Assembly: GCA_002402965.1 (NCBI GenBank)
Contig: DHGW01000038.1
Span: 21,793 to 81,002 of the forward strand
Length of the DNA stretch: 59,210 bases
Source: Bacteroidales bacterium UBA4788
GTDB lineage: Bacteria > Bacteroidota > Bacteroidia > Bacteroidales > VadinHA17
Direction of reading: 5' to 3'
Part shown: one piece after another, positions 45,769 through 54,964 of the stretch
How positions within the stretch are numbered: the stretch's first letter is position 1
Layout: every line of letters starts with the position of its first letter
Notes under the pieces: model-generated
What the model saw: the letters and a program-made list of their open reading frames with translations, nothing else
What the model was told of the DNA's origin: nothing
Database searches by the model: none
Translations under genes and position numbers: made by a program

Positions 45769-48700
45769 CTAATTAGTTATTTTATCAAGATAATCTCTGG
45801 CTTTCTGTTTTGGTATGTGATTGGCAGGTTCGTCATCAAGAGAGAGTGCTTCCTGTAAGAACTGTTTTGCGAGCAGGCTGTCTCCCTTGTTATCATAGAC
45901 TATTCCAAGCTGGAGGTATATGTCAGCGAACGCTTCCGTTTTCCGGATATCCTTCTGCTGCCATCTTCCCAGCCAGGAGTTGTATGCCCCTATTGCCTTT
46001 TCATAATCTTTATCTCTCATTGCTATCTGAGCTTCAAAAAGATCCATGGAGACATTATGTTCCAGGTTCCATTCATTGGTACGGATGAATTCATAATAGT
46101 ACTTCATCATCTTTAAATCATTCCGGATAAAGCCCACTTCAAACTTATGATGCATGACGTTCATTACCCAGCGTTTTGCAGCATGATTGGTTGATTCGAG
46201 GTTTTTGAATACTTTGAATGCTTCATCTAAAGTGCTGTTAAAATCATCAATGGTTGATATGCCTCCGATGAATCCTATCCGTTTCATAACACATTTTGTT
46301 ATCCACTCACCCACAATATTGTTGCATTGACGTGCATAGCTTATGCTTTGAGAGAAAGCATCATCAGCCTCTCGGAAATTGCCAGTCAGATACGATATAT
46401 AACCAAGCTCATAATATGCAGTAGATAGTTGTCTTATAGCACCAGAATTGTCCGGATCACTTTTGACTTTCTCAATGTACTCTCCTATGATATCATGAAC
46501 GTATGTTCCGGCCTCCTTCAGCCTTGATTTTCTTCTCAGGAAACCGACAAATGATGTAAGGAACAGAAGATGATAATCAGTTGCCAGTTTTGCATCGGAG
46601 AAGAACTCTCTGGTATACTCTTTTAGGGTCGCTCTGTTCAGAAACTCCTCGTAGAAGTTGCTCCGGTTCCTGTAGACGAAGTAAGCATGTATTATTTCAA
46701 AATCGAACAAGCCATTTTTCCCGGAGCTATACTTGCTGAAGAAATTTATAAGGGAGGCAAAGAGCCTCTCCTTTAGTCCGGCTGACTGACTGCCACAAGT
46801 ATTAATAAGGATGAATGCCAGTTCAATATCATTCAGACAGTCATAGAACCTGCCGGCGTTGTGTTTCACCCTTATATAATCCTCTTCGATGAGCTCAAGG
46901 AGTTCTTCGGTGCGATCACTGTGGTACAGCTGGTAAGCCTGTTCAGAAAGCTTACGCAGGTTAAAAACTCCCTCAGATGTGACAAGCTTCTGTTTTTGAA
47001 AATAGTGTGCCAGCCGCAGATGCATATCCTTCCGGATATTTGTGTCGGCGATAATTTCAGTCTGTATGGCACTTCTGAATTGCCTGTGAAACATGGTTAT
47101 CAGTGACACTTCATCAGCCGTTTTCTCAGCCAGGAAGGGCGACAGCTGAGTGTATAGCCTTGCCCACGGGGCCACAGGTATGTATCCTGAAAGATTTTTA
47201 TGATACTGACTCTCAAATACTGCCATCACATCATGGTCTGAAGAGAGGATATCAAGAATCTCCTTCTCACTTAACCCGTTTCTGGAGCATTCAATGTATC
47301 CGAGGACTCTTGAAACAAATATATCCTGGTGATGGTATACAACTGACAGATCCCTGATGAAGGTTTTTATGCCACCGGTGACACTGGTGTCCAATGCGGT
47401 ATTAATGTGTTGGTTAAAGCTTTTCCAGTTCCTGATCTCCTCAAGGGCAACAGTCATAAACAACGGTGAGCATCCTGATTGTTCAAACTGATCCAGGGCA
47501 TATTCTTCCTGTTCATCTGTAACCGTCCGGTTCAAGCCCTTAAGCAGACCTGCCAGCATCTCTTTGCCATCAATTCTTGTCAGAGGTGGCAGCTGAATAA
47601 AGTTCTCGCGGTGCCGGTCTTCACTGTATATTGCTTTCAGCTGATCCAGGTACGTGCTGTCCTTCTCATAGTTCTTATCCTTCAGCACTGAGATGATCAT
47701 TCTTAAGTGCGGAGGTAGGGTGGAGGGTAACCATTTGAGCCAGCTTTTCTCCACCAGCTGATCCAGGGCATCTATAAAAATGACTGTTCTTTCTTTTATT
47801 TCTTCAAGAGCCTTTGCTACCTTTTCACTGAATGTATCATCATTGAAGATTCGCTCAAGATCAGCTGCATCTGGAATTCCGGCCTCCCGGATGATGGAGA
47901 GCAGTAATTGGCGAATATCCCCTGAGTTCTCACTCACCCCCACAAATCTGAATATTACCTTCCCATTGTCTTTTTGCTCGGCATTATCAATGGCTTTGGC
48001 AATAAGGGCTGATTTGCCCATTCCCGACTCGCCGAAAACAACCAGAGGTGCGGTTGACGCTGATTGAATATACTCATCAATTCTCTCCAGTACTTTTTTT
48101 CTTCCTATAAATACCCTGATCTTCTCATCCTTAAACACCTGGTTTTCAGTGCATACTTTCAGTACTTCACTTACCTCGTTCATGGTGTCAATCTGTTTCC
48201 TGACTGATCCCGTCAGGAAATTGAGTACTGCTGCAGTAAAGAGGGGGAGGTAATGTTCATCAACCCTGGCTGGTGTAATAAGCCGGGTCTCAAGTTCAAT
48301 TGTGTTTTTTGTTAAGAGCGTGCGGCGCAGGTTTGATTTGAAGCGATTGACCATTTCATCATCCGGGTCATGCCAGAGAGAGCCCTCTTTTCCCATATTC
48401 TTTCTGAGAATCTCCCTTATAAACCCGTAAACGTATTCAATATCCATCGTGCAATCTTTGCCGGCAGCTTCCTTTTTACACCTTTTGCCGCCTGTTGCAT
48501 CGAGGTATGAAAACACCCCGTTGATGACCTCATGTTCAGTAGCAGAAAGGAAGTATTTGTCTCTCTCAGTTATGGTGCTCAACTCTGCGACAGCCTCCTG
48601 GAGAAGTTTTCTCAGCCTCTCTTCGACTGTAGCCCAGGCGTGAAAGTTTGTGAATTTTCCTGTTCTGGGCTTAAGCACAAAGGCTGTTGAACTGTTGCCA

Positions 48701-49104
48701 ATAAGATGGTTGAGGTCATGCTCGTACCAATCATTGAGAAAATCTCTCTGTTCACTATTTTCCGGGTAATAGTCAAGTATCTTCTCAAACTCCGTTCTTT
48801 CAATTGTGTAGGGCAGGGGTATCCATCCATACCTGTTGCCTATCATTATCAGAAAGTTAGGATGGGGATAATGCTTGCATGTTTTTACCTCATTAAGGCA
48901 AATCTCAATAGTTTTCTGATCAAGCTGGGCCTCTTCATTCACTCCCCATCTCAGATCGATTGCCTGGAACTGGTAACCGAAAGATGCACATAGGGCTTCC
49001 ACTGCAGGGAATACTTGTGTTTGCATGTACTCCCTCTCTCTTGAGAAGTCACTGAAAGTGGAGGAGATGAATAATCTGAATGTTTTATTGTGCATAGAGG
49101 TCAC
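45769..49104 (-). CDS. DUF4062-STAND NTPase-helical repeat protein (NWD1-like N terminus)
   Basis: 1111 residues (Met4 is an equally good start). N-terminal DUF4062 (about 8-100): FRLFISSTFSDFSREREYM, AIDLRWGVNEEAQ, ICLNEV, NFLIMIGNRYGWIPLPY. About 200 connecting residues follow. The STAND/NACHT-type ATPase has Walker A GESGMGKSAL (358-367) and Walker B VIFIDALDQL (441-450). Then a GSPLF-like sensor (CSPLFMTVALEEI), a winged-helix region (GLSEKEILDIL) and a long alpha-helical C terminus (700-1111) with loosely spaced TPR motifs (GYISYLTGNFREADDAF). STAND proteins are switches: ligand binding to the repeats drives ATP-dependent oligomerisation and activates the N-terminal domain. The N terminus resembles metazoan NWD1. 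Cytosolic; target unknown. Confidence 0.85.
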   Translation of the reverse strand: MTSMHNKTFRLFISSTFSDFSREREYMQTQVFPAVEALCASFGYQFQAIDLRWGVNEEAQLDQKTIEICLNEVKTCKHYPHPNFLIMIGNRYGWIPLPYTIERTEFEKILDYYPENSEQRDFLNDWYEHDLNHLIGNSSTAFVLKPRTGKFTNFHAWATVEERLRKLLQEAVAELSTITERDKYFLSATEHEVINGVFSYLDATGGKRCKKEAAGKDCTMDIEYVYGFIREILRKNMGKEGSLWHDPDDEMVNRFKSNLRRTLLTKNTIELETRLITPARVDEHYLPLFTAAVLNFLTGSVRKQIDTMNEVSEVLKVCTENQVFKDEKIRVFIGRKKVLERIDEYIQSASTAPLVVFGESGMGKSALIAKAIDNAEQKDNGKVIFRFVGVSENSGDIRQLLLSIIREAGIPDAADLERIFNDDTFSEKVAKALEEIKERTVIFIDALDQLVEKSWLKWLPSTLPPHLRMIISVLKDKNYEKDSTYLDQLKAIYSEDRHRENFIQLPPLTRIDGKEMLAGLLKGLNRTVTDEQEEYALDQFEQSGCSPLFMTVALEEIRNWKSFNQHINTALDTSVTGGIKTFIRDLSVVYHHQDIFVSRVLGYIECSRNGLSEKEILDILSSDHDVMAVFESQYHKNLSGYIPVAPWARLYTQLSPFLAEKTADEVSLITMFHRQFRSAIQTEIIADTNIRKDMHLRLAHYFQKQKLVTSEGVFNLRKLSEQAYQLYHSDRTEELLELIEEDYIRVKHNAGRFYDCLNDIELAFILINTCGSQSAGLKERLFASLINFFSKYSSGKNGLFDFEIIHAYFVYRNRSNFYEEFLNRATLKEYTREFFSDAKLATDYHLLFLTSFVGFLRRKSRLKEAGTYVHDIIGEYIEKVKSDPDNSGAIRQLSTAYYELGYISYLTGNFREADDAFSQSISYARQCNNIVGEWITKCVMKRIGFIGGISTIDDFNSTLDEAFKVFKNLESTNHAAKRWVMNVMHHKFEVGFIRNDLKMMKYYYEFIRTNEWNLEHNVSMDLFEAQIAMRDKDYEKAIGAYNSWLGRWQQKDIRKTEAFADIYLQLGIVYDNKGDSLLAKQFLQEALSLDDEPANHIPKQKARDYLDKITN

Positions 49105-49176
49105 TGGCTTTTAAAAAGGTCTTTGTATGGTCGGGTGTAGCGGAATCCGAAGCTTTCTTTCATCAGGCAGGAATGG

Positions 49177-52100
49177 TTATTCATTTTCACCCAGCTCCTT
49201 ACTCAGTTTCTCTCTTGTCTCTAAAAAAATCTCCTGCACTTCAATATTCTCCTTCTCAGCTACACGCTGCTGTTCCTTGAGCATTTTCAATGCTTTCCGG
49301 TACTGTTTCATTTCATATAATGCAAGTGCCTGGTAGCCGAGGCATCTTTGGAGTCCGTCAGTATAACGTGTTTTTCTGCAGAGTTTTTCCTCCTCTATGT
49401 GCAGTTTAAGGGCCTCCTCATGGTGGCCCCACTCCCTGGAAATAAGAGCCTGGTTACACAGACTGATGGCCTGACCTATCTTGTTGCCCTGTTCTTTAAA
49501 GAGCCGGCCTGACATAACATGTTTCTCCATTGCTTCGTCAAACCTGTCCAGGCTACTCAGTGTCAGGCCCTGGTTACCGAGGTTCATGGCAAGGTTCTCA
49601 GTCTTTCCTGTTCCGACCATTATCTGTTCCTGTTCTGCATACAGAATGAGTGCCTCCTCATGACAGTCGAGCTCATTCATCAGCTGAGAATGCGCTTCAA
49701 GATTTTCAATCAGTTCGTCAGTCTCGCCCAGATCAGTGCATATCTTTTCCATTTCATCATACAGGACAGGCATTTCACTCTGGCGGTTCAGCTCTTTCAA
49801 CATGAGAATATGTGCGGAGAGAACGGACTTGAGATAATAGGGATTATCTATCTCCCTCAGCAGTTGCTCACTCTCCATGGTCAGCTCCAGTGCTTTGTCA
49901 GTCTCACCGTTATCAAAAAAAAGAATGGGTACCTGGTCTTTGAGGCAAACAGCCAGGCTCGCTTTGTCTTCCAGCTCCCTTAATACCTTCTCAACCTCCA
50001 TGTAAATACTTAATGCCTTGGCAGACCCGCCAAGCTCTTCAACTATCTTTGCCTGACAAGCGAGGTTGATACTCAGTAAATTTTTGTTTCCCAATTCTCT
50101 CAACAGCAGCTCGGATTCCTTATACAGATCAAGAGCTTCCTGAATCATCTCCTTTTTCATCAATATCTGTGCATGGCTTGTCAGACTTATTGCCAGGCCT
50201 TCCCTGTCACCTGTCACCCTGTATGACTGTTCTATCTGTTTCAGCAGGCTTATTGCCTCGTCAGTACGCCCCATATCCTTCAGGATTATCGCTCTGTTCT
50301 GCAATATCAGCAATAGCCCGTCTTTGTTTCCGCACACCTTTGCCAGATGTTCTGCCTCTTCACAAAGGTGCATTGCCTCCACTGACCTGCCGCGTTGTTG
50401 GAGTATTCTGGACTGATTTGTAAGATAGACAACAAGACTGTACTTGTTGCCGGTCTGTCTTGCCTCTTTCTCAAGCTCCCTGAACAGATCATATGCCTCA
50501 TCAAGCCTTCCCTGCATCCCTAGCAGAAGAGCCTGGTTGCTAAGGCTTGTCCTGATGTCATCCTTATCATCCTTTTCCCTTGCCTTCGTCTCATTCTTTT
50601 TATAGAGTGCCATGGCTTCGTCAATCCTGCCCCAGTCGCGGAGAATCGTTGCCTGGTCATTCCGCACGATACCGATGAACTCTGAATCCTCGTCCAGTAG
50701 TCCTGCCATACTGCTTAATACTTTGAAGGCCTCTGTTGTATAACCGAAGTGAATGAGCAGTCTGCTGGCCACCCATGTGCCGGGCAGGAACTCATCGGTG
50801 CAGTCAATAATATCCCTGAAGGCATCTACTGGTGACAGGCCGGTATACTTTGCTGTAAGCACCCAGTATTCCCGCACCTCATATTTATTGATATCCCATG
50901 CTTCTGTCAACAGCTCCTGGTCCTGCATTACTTCTGCCAGTCCTTCCCAGTTGCCGGCTTTCACAAGTTGCCATGGCAGTTCATCTGCCTTACGGTAGTC
51001 GAGATGAGAGTTCATAAAGAAGGAGGCTATCTGCTGATGCCAGAGTCTCTCATTGTTTTCGCTCAGTATGTATCTGTCATAAACTGCCTGCCTGAAGTAG
51101 TCATGGAAGAAATTCAGAAGGCCGTGCTTACATATCAGCGACTCCTCAATTGCCAGGAAGAGGGGTGACCACAGTGCCTGAGGCAGGGAGTCGCCTTCAA
51201 AGCCGAGCATGTTTAGCAATTCATTTTCTGAGAGACCTCTGCGGGATGACCAAATGAGGGAGAGAGCATCTCTCACAAGTCCTGGACGGTTTGTCTCATA
51301 GTCCTTCTCAAGCCGCTCCAGGATCTTGTCATACAGCTCGGCAGGAGATTCTGAGGCAAGGTAGTGACTGATCTCTTCATCAAGCTTTTCATGGACACCA
51401 AAGACCCTGAGCTCATCGAGCAGAGCCTTCAGGAACAGGGGATTACCCGTCTGTTCCGACTGCGTGATAGTAGTCAGTTGCCTGTTGCTAAGCGATTTCC
51501 TGTAACGGGACAGGTATTCTGTTATCAGGAGATTCCGTTCATCAAATTGCAATGGGGTGACGTTATAGAAGTTCCAGTCTTTCTCTTTAAGCGCATTGAA
51601 AATTTTGCCCGGCAAGACTGAGACAATGACTCTGATCTCCGGCGGGAAGGTGTCAGGTAGCCACCATAGTTCATGGGCGTTACCCGTATCCTCAAGTTGA
51701 TTGAGACCGTCAAGGACAAGCACCATGCGGCCTTTCCGGGCCACTCTGGCGAGCCATTGTGGAAATGTCTTCTTCAACTCCTCAGGGTCATCGGGCAGCT
51801 TGCCCGGAAGGAGGAATTTCCTTCTGGCCTCCAGGATAATCCTTTTTATTATGGCGATGTGATTTGCTCCTTGCTGTGAGCTGCCCACGTAATGCTGGAT
51901 AATAAATATTTCAGGATTCTCTTTCCGGTATCTGTATACCCAGTTGGCTATCAGGGCACTCTTACCCGACCCTGACTCTCCGGTGATTACCAGTGGCTTA
52001 TCATCGGATTGCACGTGGTGGTCCAGTCTCTGAAAGTACTCTTCTCTTCCTATGTAAACTCTTCTTCTGAATTCAGCAAACTGTTCATGATCAATGATCT

Positions 52101-52758
52101 CCTGGTCCAGTGGACCGGGGCGTGATCCGGCAGGGTATTCTTCGTCAATTATCTTCCACAGGTCTTCAAGTATATAATCTGTCACCTCGACGGGATCAGA
52201 GTAGTTCTCCCTGAGCCTGCACCCGGAAGTGCGTATCTTTTCCTTCAGTCTCTTCAGACGCTCTGTCTGGCCGGGATCACTGTCTCTGAAGTCGCCTGAG
52301 AGGGCATTTTTTACTGAGTTGATATACGAAGAGTCACGGAAATAGAAGAATGCACGGTTGTTCATTACCGGATTGGCAAGCACACCGTGGATTATCTCCA
52401 TCTCTGTCACACTCTTGTCAGAATGTTGTGCGAGCCAGGGCTGTATTTCGAGCAGAGAGGCGCTGATGGTCCCTGATGGTGGCACCCATCCATATCTTTC
52501 CCCCAGAAGGCAGATGAAATATGGGCGAGAATTCTCGATCTCCTTAAGACATATAGGCAGAACCTCACCTCTCTCTGCCTGCTCCTCGGTAACACCCCAT
52601 CTCAGATCGACCTCGGTGAATTCAACACCACGTTCCCTGCACCTCCTTCTCAGTTCCGGGAAGGTCTTCTTTATAAGCAGGTCTCTCTCAGCCTGCATGT
52701 CCCTGAAGGTGGAGGAGATAAAGACACGGATATGGCGCTTTTCTGATATAAGTTTCAT
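49177..52758 (-). CDS. DUF4062-STAND NTPase-TPR protein (TEP1-like N terminus)
   Basis: 1193 residues. DUF4062 (about 9-125): RVFISSTFRDMQAERDLL, EVDLRWGVTEEQAE, ICLKEIENSRPYFICLLGER, YGWVPP, SVTEMEII. This series reads much like TEP1 of animals. The ATPase has Walker A GESGSGKSAL (260-269), Walker B MVLVLDGLNQL (345-355), sensor TGNPLFLKALLDEL and winged-helix RRGLSENELLNMLGF. From about 690 to the end come roughly twelve 40-residue TPRs in a regular series (GRTDEAISLLKQIEQSYR, then ALDLYKESELLLRELGNK). That long solenoid is the likely ligand- or partner-binding part. Located 61 bases after the RyR gene and 72 before the second STAND gene. Confidence 0.87.
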   Translation of the reverse strand: MKLISEKRHIRVFISSTFRDMQAERDLLIKKTFPELRRRCRERGVEFTEVDLRWGVTEEQAERGEVLPICLKEIENSRPYFICLLGERYGWVPPSGTISASLLEIQPWLAQHSDKSVTEMEIIHGVLANPVMNNRAFFYFRDSSYINSVKNALSGDFRDSDPGQTERLKRLKEKIRTSGCRLRENYSDPVEVTDYILEDLWKIIDEEYPAGSRPGPLDQEIIDHEQFAEFRRRVYIGREEYFQRLDHHVQSDDKPLVITGESGSGKSALIANWVYRYRKENPEIFIIQHYVGSSQQGANHIAIIKRIILEARRKFLLPGKLPDDPEELKKTFPQWLARVARKGRMVLVLDGLNQLEDTGNAHELWWLPDTFPPEIRVIVSVLPGKIFNALKEKDWNFYNVTPLQFDERNLLITEYLSRYRKSLSNRQLTTITQSEQTGNPLFLKALLDELRVFGVHEKLDEEISHYLASESPAELYDKILERLEKDYETNRPGLVRDALSLIWSSRRGLSENELLNMLGFEGDSLPQALWSPLFLAIEESLICKHGLLNFFHDYFRQAVYDRYILSENNERLWHQQIASFFMNSHLDYRKADELPWQLVKAGNWEGLAEVMQDQELLTEAWDINKYEVREYWVLTAKYTGLSPVDAFRDIIDCTDEFLPGTWVASRLLIHFGYTTEAFKVLSSMAGLLDEDSEFIGIVRNDQATILRDWGRIDEAMALYKKNETKAREKDDKDDIRTSLSNQALLLGMQGRLDEAYDLFRELEKEARQTGNKYSLVVYLTNQSRILQQRGRSVEAMHLCEEAEHLAKVCGNKDGLLLILQNRAIILKDMGRTDEAISLLKQIEQSYRVTGDREGLAISLTSHAQILMKKEMIQEALDLYKESELLLRELGNKNLLSINLACQAKIVEELGGSAKALSIYMEVEKVLRELEDKASLAVCLKDQVPILFFDNGETDKALELTMESEQLLREIDNPYYLKSVLSAHILMLKELNRQSEMPVLYDEMEKICTDLGETDELIENLEAHSQLMNELDCHEEALILYAEQEQIMVGTGKTENLAMNLGNQGLTLSSLDRFDEAMEKHVMSGRLFKEQGNKIGQAISLCNQALISREWGHHEEALKLHIEEEKLCRKTRYTDGLQRCLGYQALALYEMKQYRKALKMLKEQQRVAEKENIEVQEIFLETREKLSKELGENE

Positions 52759-52819
52759 TTGTCTGGCGGGTTAAAAATGAAGGAGATATACATTGGGAGA
52801 TTGGTGCTCTGAAGATCTT

Positions 52820-54529
52820 TCACTGAACAGCCGATCGATATTTGCCAAGAAGTAACGGGATATTCTTAACGGCATTTCTGTCATAATCTTTTATCCCCTC
52901 AGAAAGCTGTTCATAGGGAATAAGGTCTGTATGTTTCTTTTTCAGGTCGTCTTTTTTCTCGCTCAGAGTCCAGCCGCTGAGTGCCATGTGAGCCCACCAG
53001 CGGTTATGTTCCATCCTGGCAAGCAGTTCGGCTTTTTCGGTAGAGATCACCACTGAAGAGGGGTCTGATTCCAGATCATAGCCTATTGCCCTCAGCTTGA
53101 CGCCAAGGTGATCAGCCTGATCACGGTTCTGGTTCCTGAAATCGACCGGCAGCTTACTCCATGGTCTGTGAGATGCCCTGTCCGGGTCAAGAGACTCTCT
53201 CTTGCTGAGATAGTCTTCATGAATAACCATGGCTAGCCTGTCAAGCTCTTCAAGGATCAGCCCTTGTTTTGTAAAGGTTTCCCCGGTAACATTGAATTTA
53301 TGGAGAGTGATATTCTCAAAATTCTTTTCGGTAACCCATCTGCCAAGCATGCCGTCGGGGTCATTCAGAGCGAGGATGACATTCATTTTTACCCCGGTGT
53401 CAATCTTTGATATTTTATTCAGTATGCCTGCAGCGGCTGCATCATTTTCACAGAGCAGGTAGACGGCGGAGAATCGGGCAGAACTGTTCATCCGTTCAAA
53501 CTCCTCTGCATCAAACAGATCGTGTGGTTGATTGATCAATTCTATATCGACGAAGTTCCTTAATTGCCTGAAGCTGCGTTCCAGTCTTGAGGCCATGGAA
53601 GGTTCCTCCTGGAAGAGACAGACCTGCATTTTTCTGAGGTTTGCAAAATGACCCAGCCTGGCAAAACGGATAACCATGCTCTGCGCCAGGCTGCCAGACC
53701 CGATCACTGCTACTCTTACCTGGTGATCTGAGGGTGATGTAACCCTTGTGAACCGATCCGGAGAGTATTTGTTAAAAATTATCCGAGTAGCTCTCTCACA
53801 TGCTGAAAATATTCTGATCTCGCAGTTACAATCAGCCTCATTTCTCATAGTATGATCTTCAAGCAGATGTAGTCCCCTGATCTCATCAAGCTTAAGATCA
53901 TCTGAGATGTGGGTATAAAGTATTTGATGCCTTCCTTTTCCTGACACAATCAGAAAATTATGAATTGCTATGGCATCTGCCACATTCTTTTCATCATTTT
54001 CTTCAACAAGAACGAAGAATTTGGCTCTTGAAGCGCCGAGATAGCGCAGGAAGCTCTTAATTGTCAGATCACCTTCAATAATTATGGCACCCTCTTTTTC
54101 CAACGGGTCAAGTCTCCATGCGTGGGGGATGGCACCGATCACTATCACTTTTACACCGTGTGCAAGCAGATCGGAAACCAGGTGTCTTGAGTTGTCACTG
54201 AGGCCTGATACTATGACATGATCACGGTAATAAGCCACGAATGATGATTTAATTTCCCTCCTTAAAAGATAAAGGATTGCCTTTATAGCGGTATAGATCA
54301 GCACCCCCGGGGCCAGCCACCTGGCAGTTTCAAGCTGCCATGGCAGGGGAGAGGGGTAATCATCAATAATATCCATCCCGAAAACTTTGATGGAATGGTA
54401 TATCAGGTCGGGAATAGTTCTATCTGTTCCAGCCTCATAAAAAATAATATTGAATCCGGAGAATGCCAGCACAAAGGCGACAACTCCCATTGTTCCAACT
54501 AGCCACCACTCAAGATCACGAAACTTCAT
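52820..54529 (-). CDS. Two-transmembrane protein with RCK/TrkA-N-like domains and C-terminal RyR repeat
   Basis: 569 residues. Two membrane helices (about 9-31 and 72-90) flank a 40-residue loop in the place of a channel pore. It lacks the potassium-filter motif TxGYG. A TrkA-N/RCK-like Rossmann domain follows (103-200, DHVIVSGLSDNSRHLVSDLL); its dinucleotide loop is degenerate (GLSDNS). A second Rossmann unit (271-390, VRVAVIGSGSLAQSMVIRFA) has a proper GxGxxG-like turn. The C terminus (about 500-560: RMEHNRWWAHMALSGWTLSE, then KKHTDLIPYEQLSEG) is a RyR repeat, as found in ryanodine receptors and some bacterial proteins. It may be a ligand-gated membrane effector or channel. First gene of the STAND/AAA operon. 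Confidence 0.82.
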   Translation of the reverse strand: MKFRDLEWWLVGTMGVVAFVLAFSGFNIIFYEAGTDRTIPDLIYHSIKVFGMDIIDDYPSPLPWQLETARWLAPGVLIYTAIKAILYLLRREIKSSFVAYYRDHVIVSGLSDNSRHLVSDLLAHGVKVIVIGAIPHAWRLDPLEKEGAIIIEGDLTIKSFLRYLGASRAKFFVLVEENDEKNVADAIAIHNFLIVSGKGRHQILYTHISDDLKLDEIRGLHLLEDHTMRNEADCNCEIRIFSACERATRIIFNKYSPDRFTRVTSPSDHQVRVAVIGSGSLAQSMVIRFARLGHFANLRKMQVCLFQEEPSMASRLERSFRQLRNFVDIELINQPHDLFDAEEFERMNSSARFSAVYLLCENDAAAAGILNKISKIDTGVKMNVILALNDPDGMLGRWVTEKNFENITLHKFNVTGETFTKQGLILEELDRLAMVIHEDYLSKRESLDPDRASHRPWSKLPVDFRNQNRDQADHLGVKLRAIGYDLESDPSSVVISTEKAELLARMEHNRWWAHMALSGWTLSEKKDDLKKKHTDLIPYEQLSEGIKDYDRNAVKNIPLLLGKYRSAVQ

Positions 54530-54607
54530 TTTGCCAGGTCTGTATAAAAAAAGAAGGTTATACTAAATTAGAAATTATCCCACCTGCCGCTGTCTGTCCT
54601 TATCAAT

Positions 54608-54964
54608 CTACTCCTTTATCTGTGCATGACAACCAAGATAGTTTAAGATCAATAAAATAGGAATCACTGATTTTCTCATGAGAGCAGGTATTCCGGTATT
54701 GGTTAGTGGCTCAAGCAGGTTATGATCAAAAGAACCGACAAAATAGTAAATTATGTTTATAATCCCGACTAATGATGATGCACAGTATAAAAAAAAGCGA
54801 AAAATGCGTTTTTCATCTTTCTTAAAGCAGAATCGGAGTGCAGATAGCAGATGAAACGGGAAGGATGACCAAGGGTATTGTTTGAAGCCACCGCAGGTCA
54901 CAACTAATTTTATATCTTTATTTCTCTGAATAAAAGCCGAATTATGATAGTGACAGGTATTCAT
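54608..54964 (-). CDS. Possible small membrane protein
   Basis: A doubtful reading frame of about 118 residues starting at MNTCHYHNSAF. It has one clear hydrophobic helix (FFLYCASSLVGIINIIYYFV) and a second near the end (KSVIPILLILNYLGC). It would lie 78 bases upstream of the RyR gene on the same strand, in a 410-base stretch otherwise without genes. Its 5' end overlaps the start of the divergent monooxygenase gene by 21 bases, which counts against it. No family recognised. The remaining stretch shows only A/T-rich promoter-like sequence. Confidence 0.3.
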   Translation of the reverse strand: MNTCHYHNSAFIQRNKDIKLVVTCGGFKQYPWSSFPFHLLSALRFCFKKDEKRIFRFFLYCASSLVGIINIIYYFVGSFDHNLLEPLTNTGIPALMRKSVIPILLILNYLGCHAQIKE

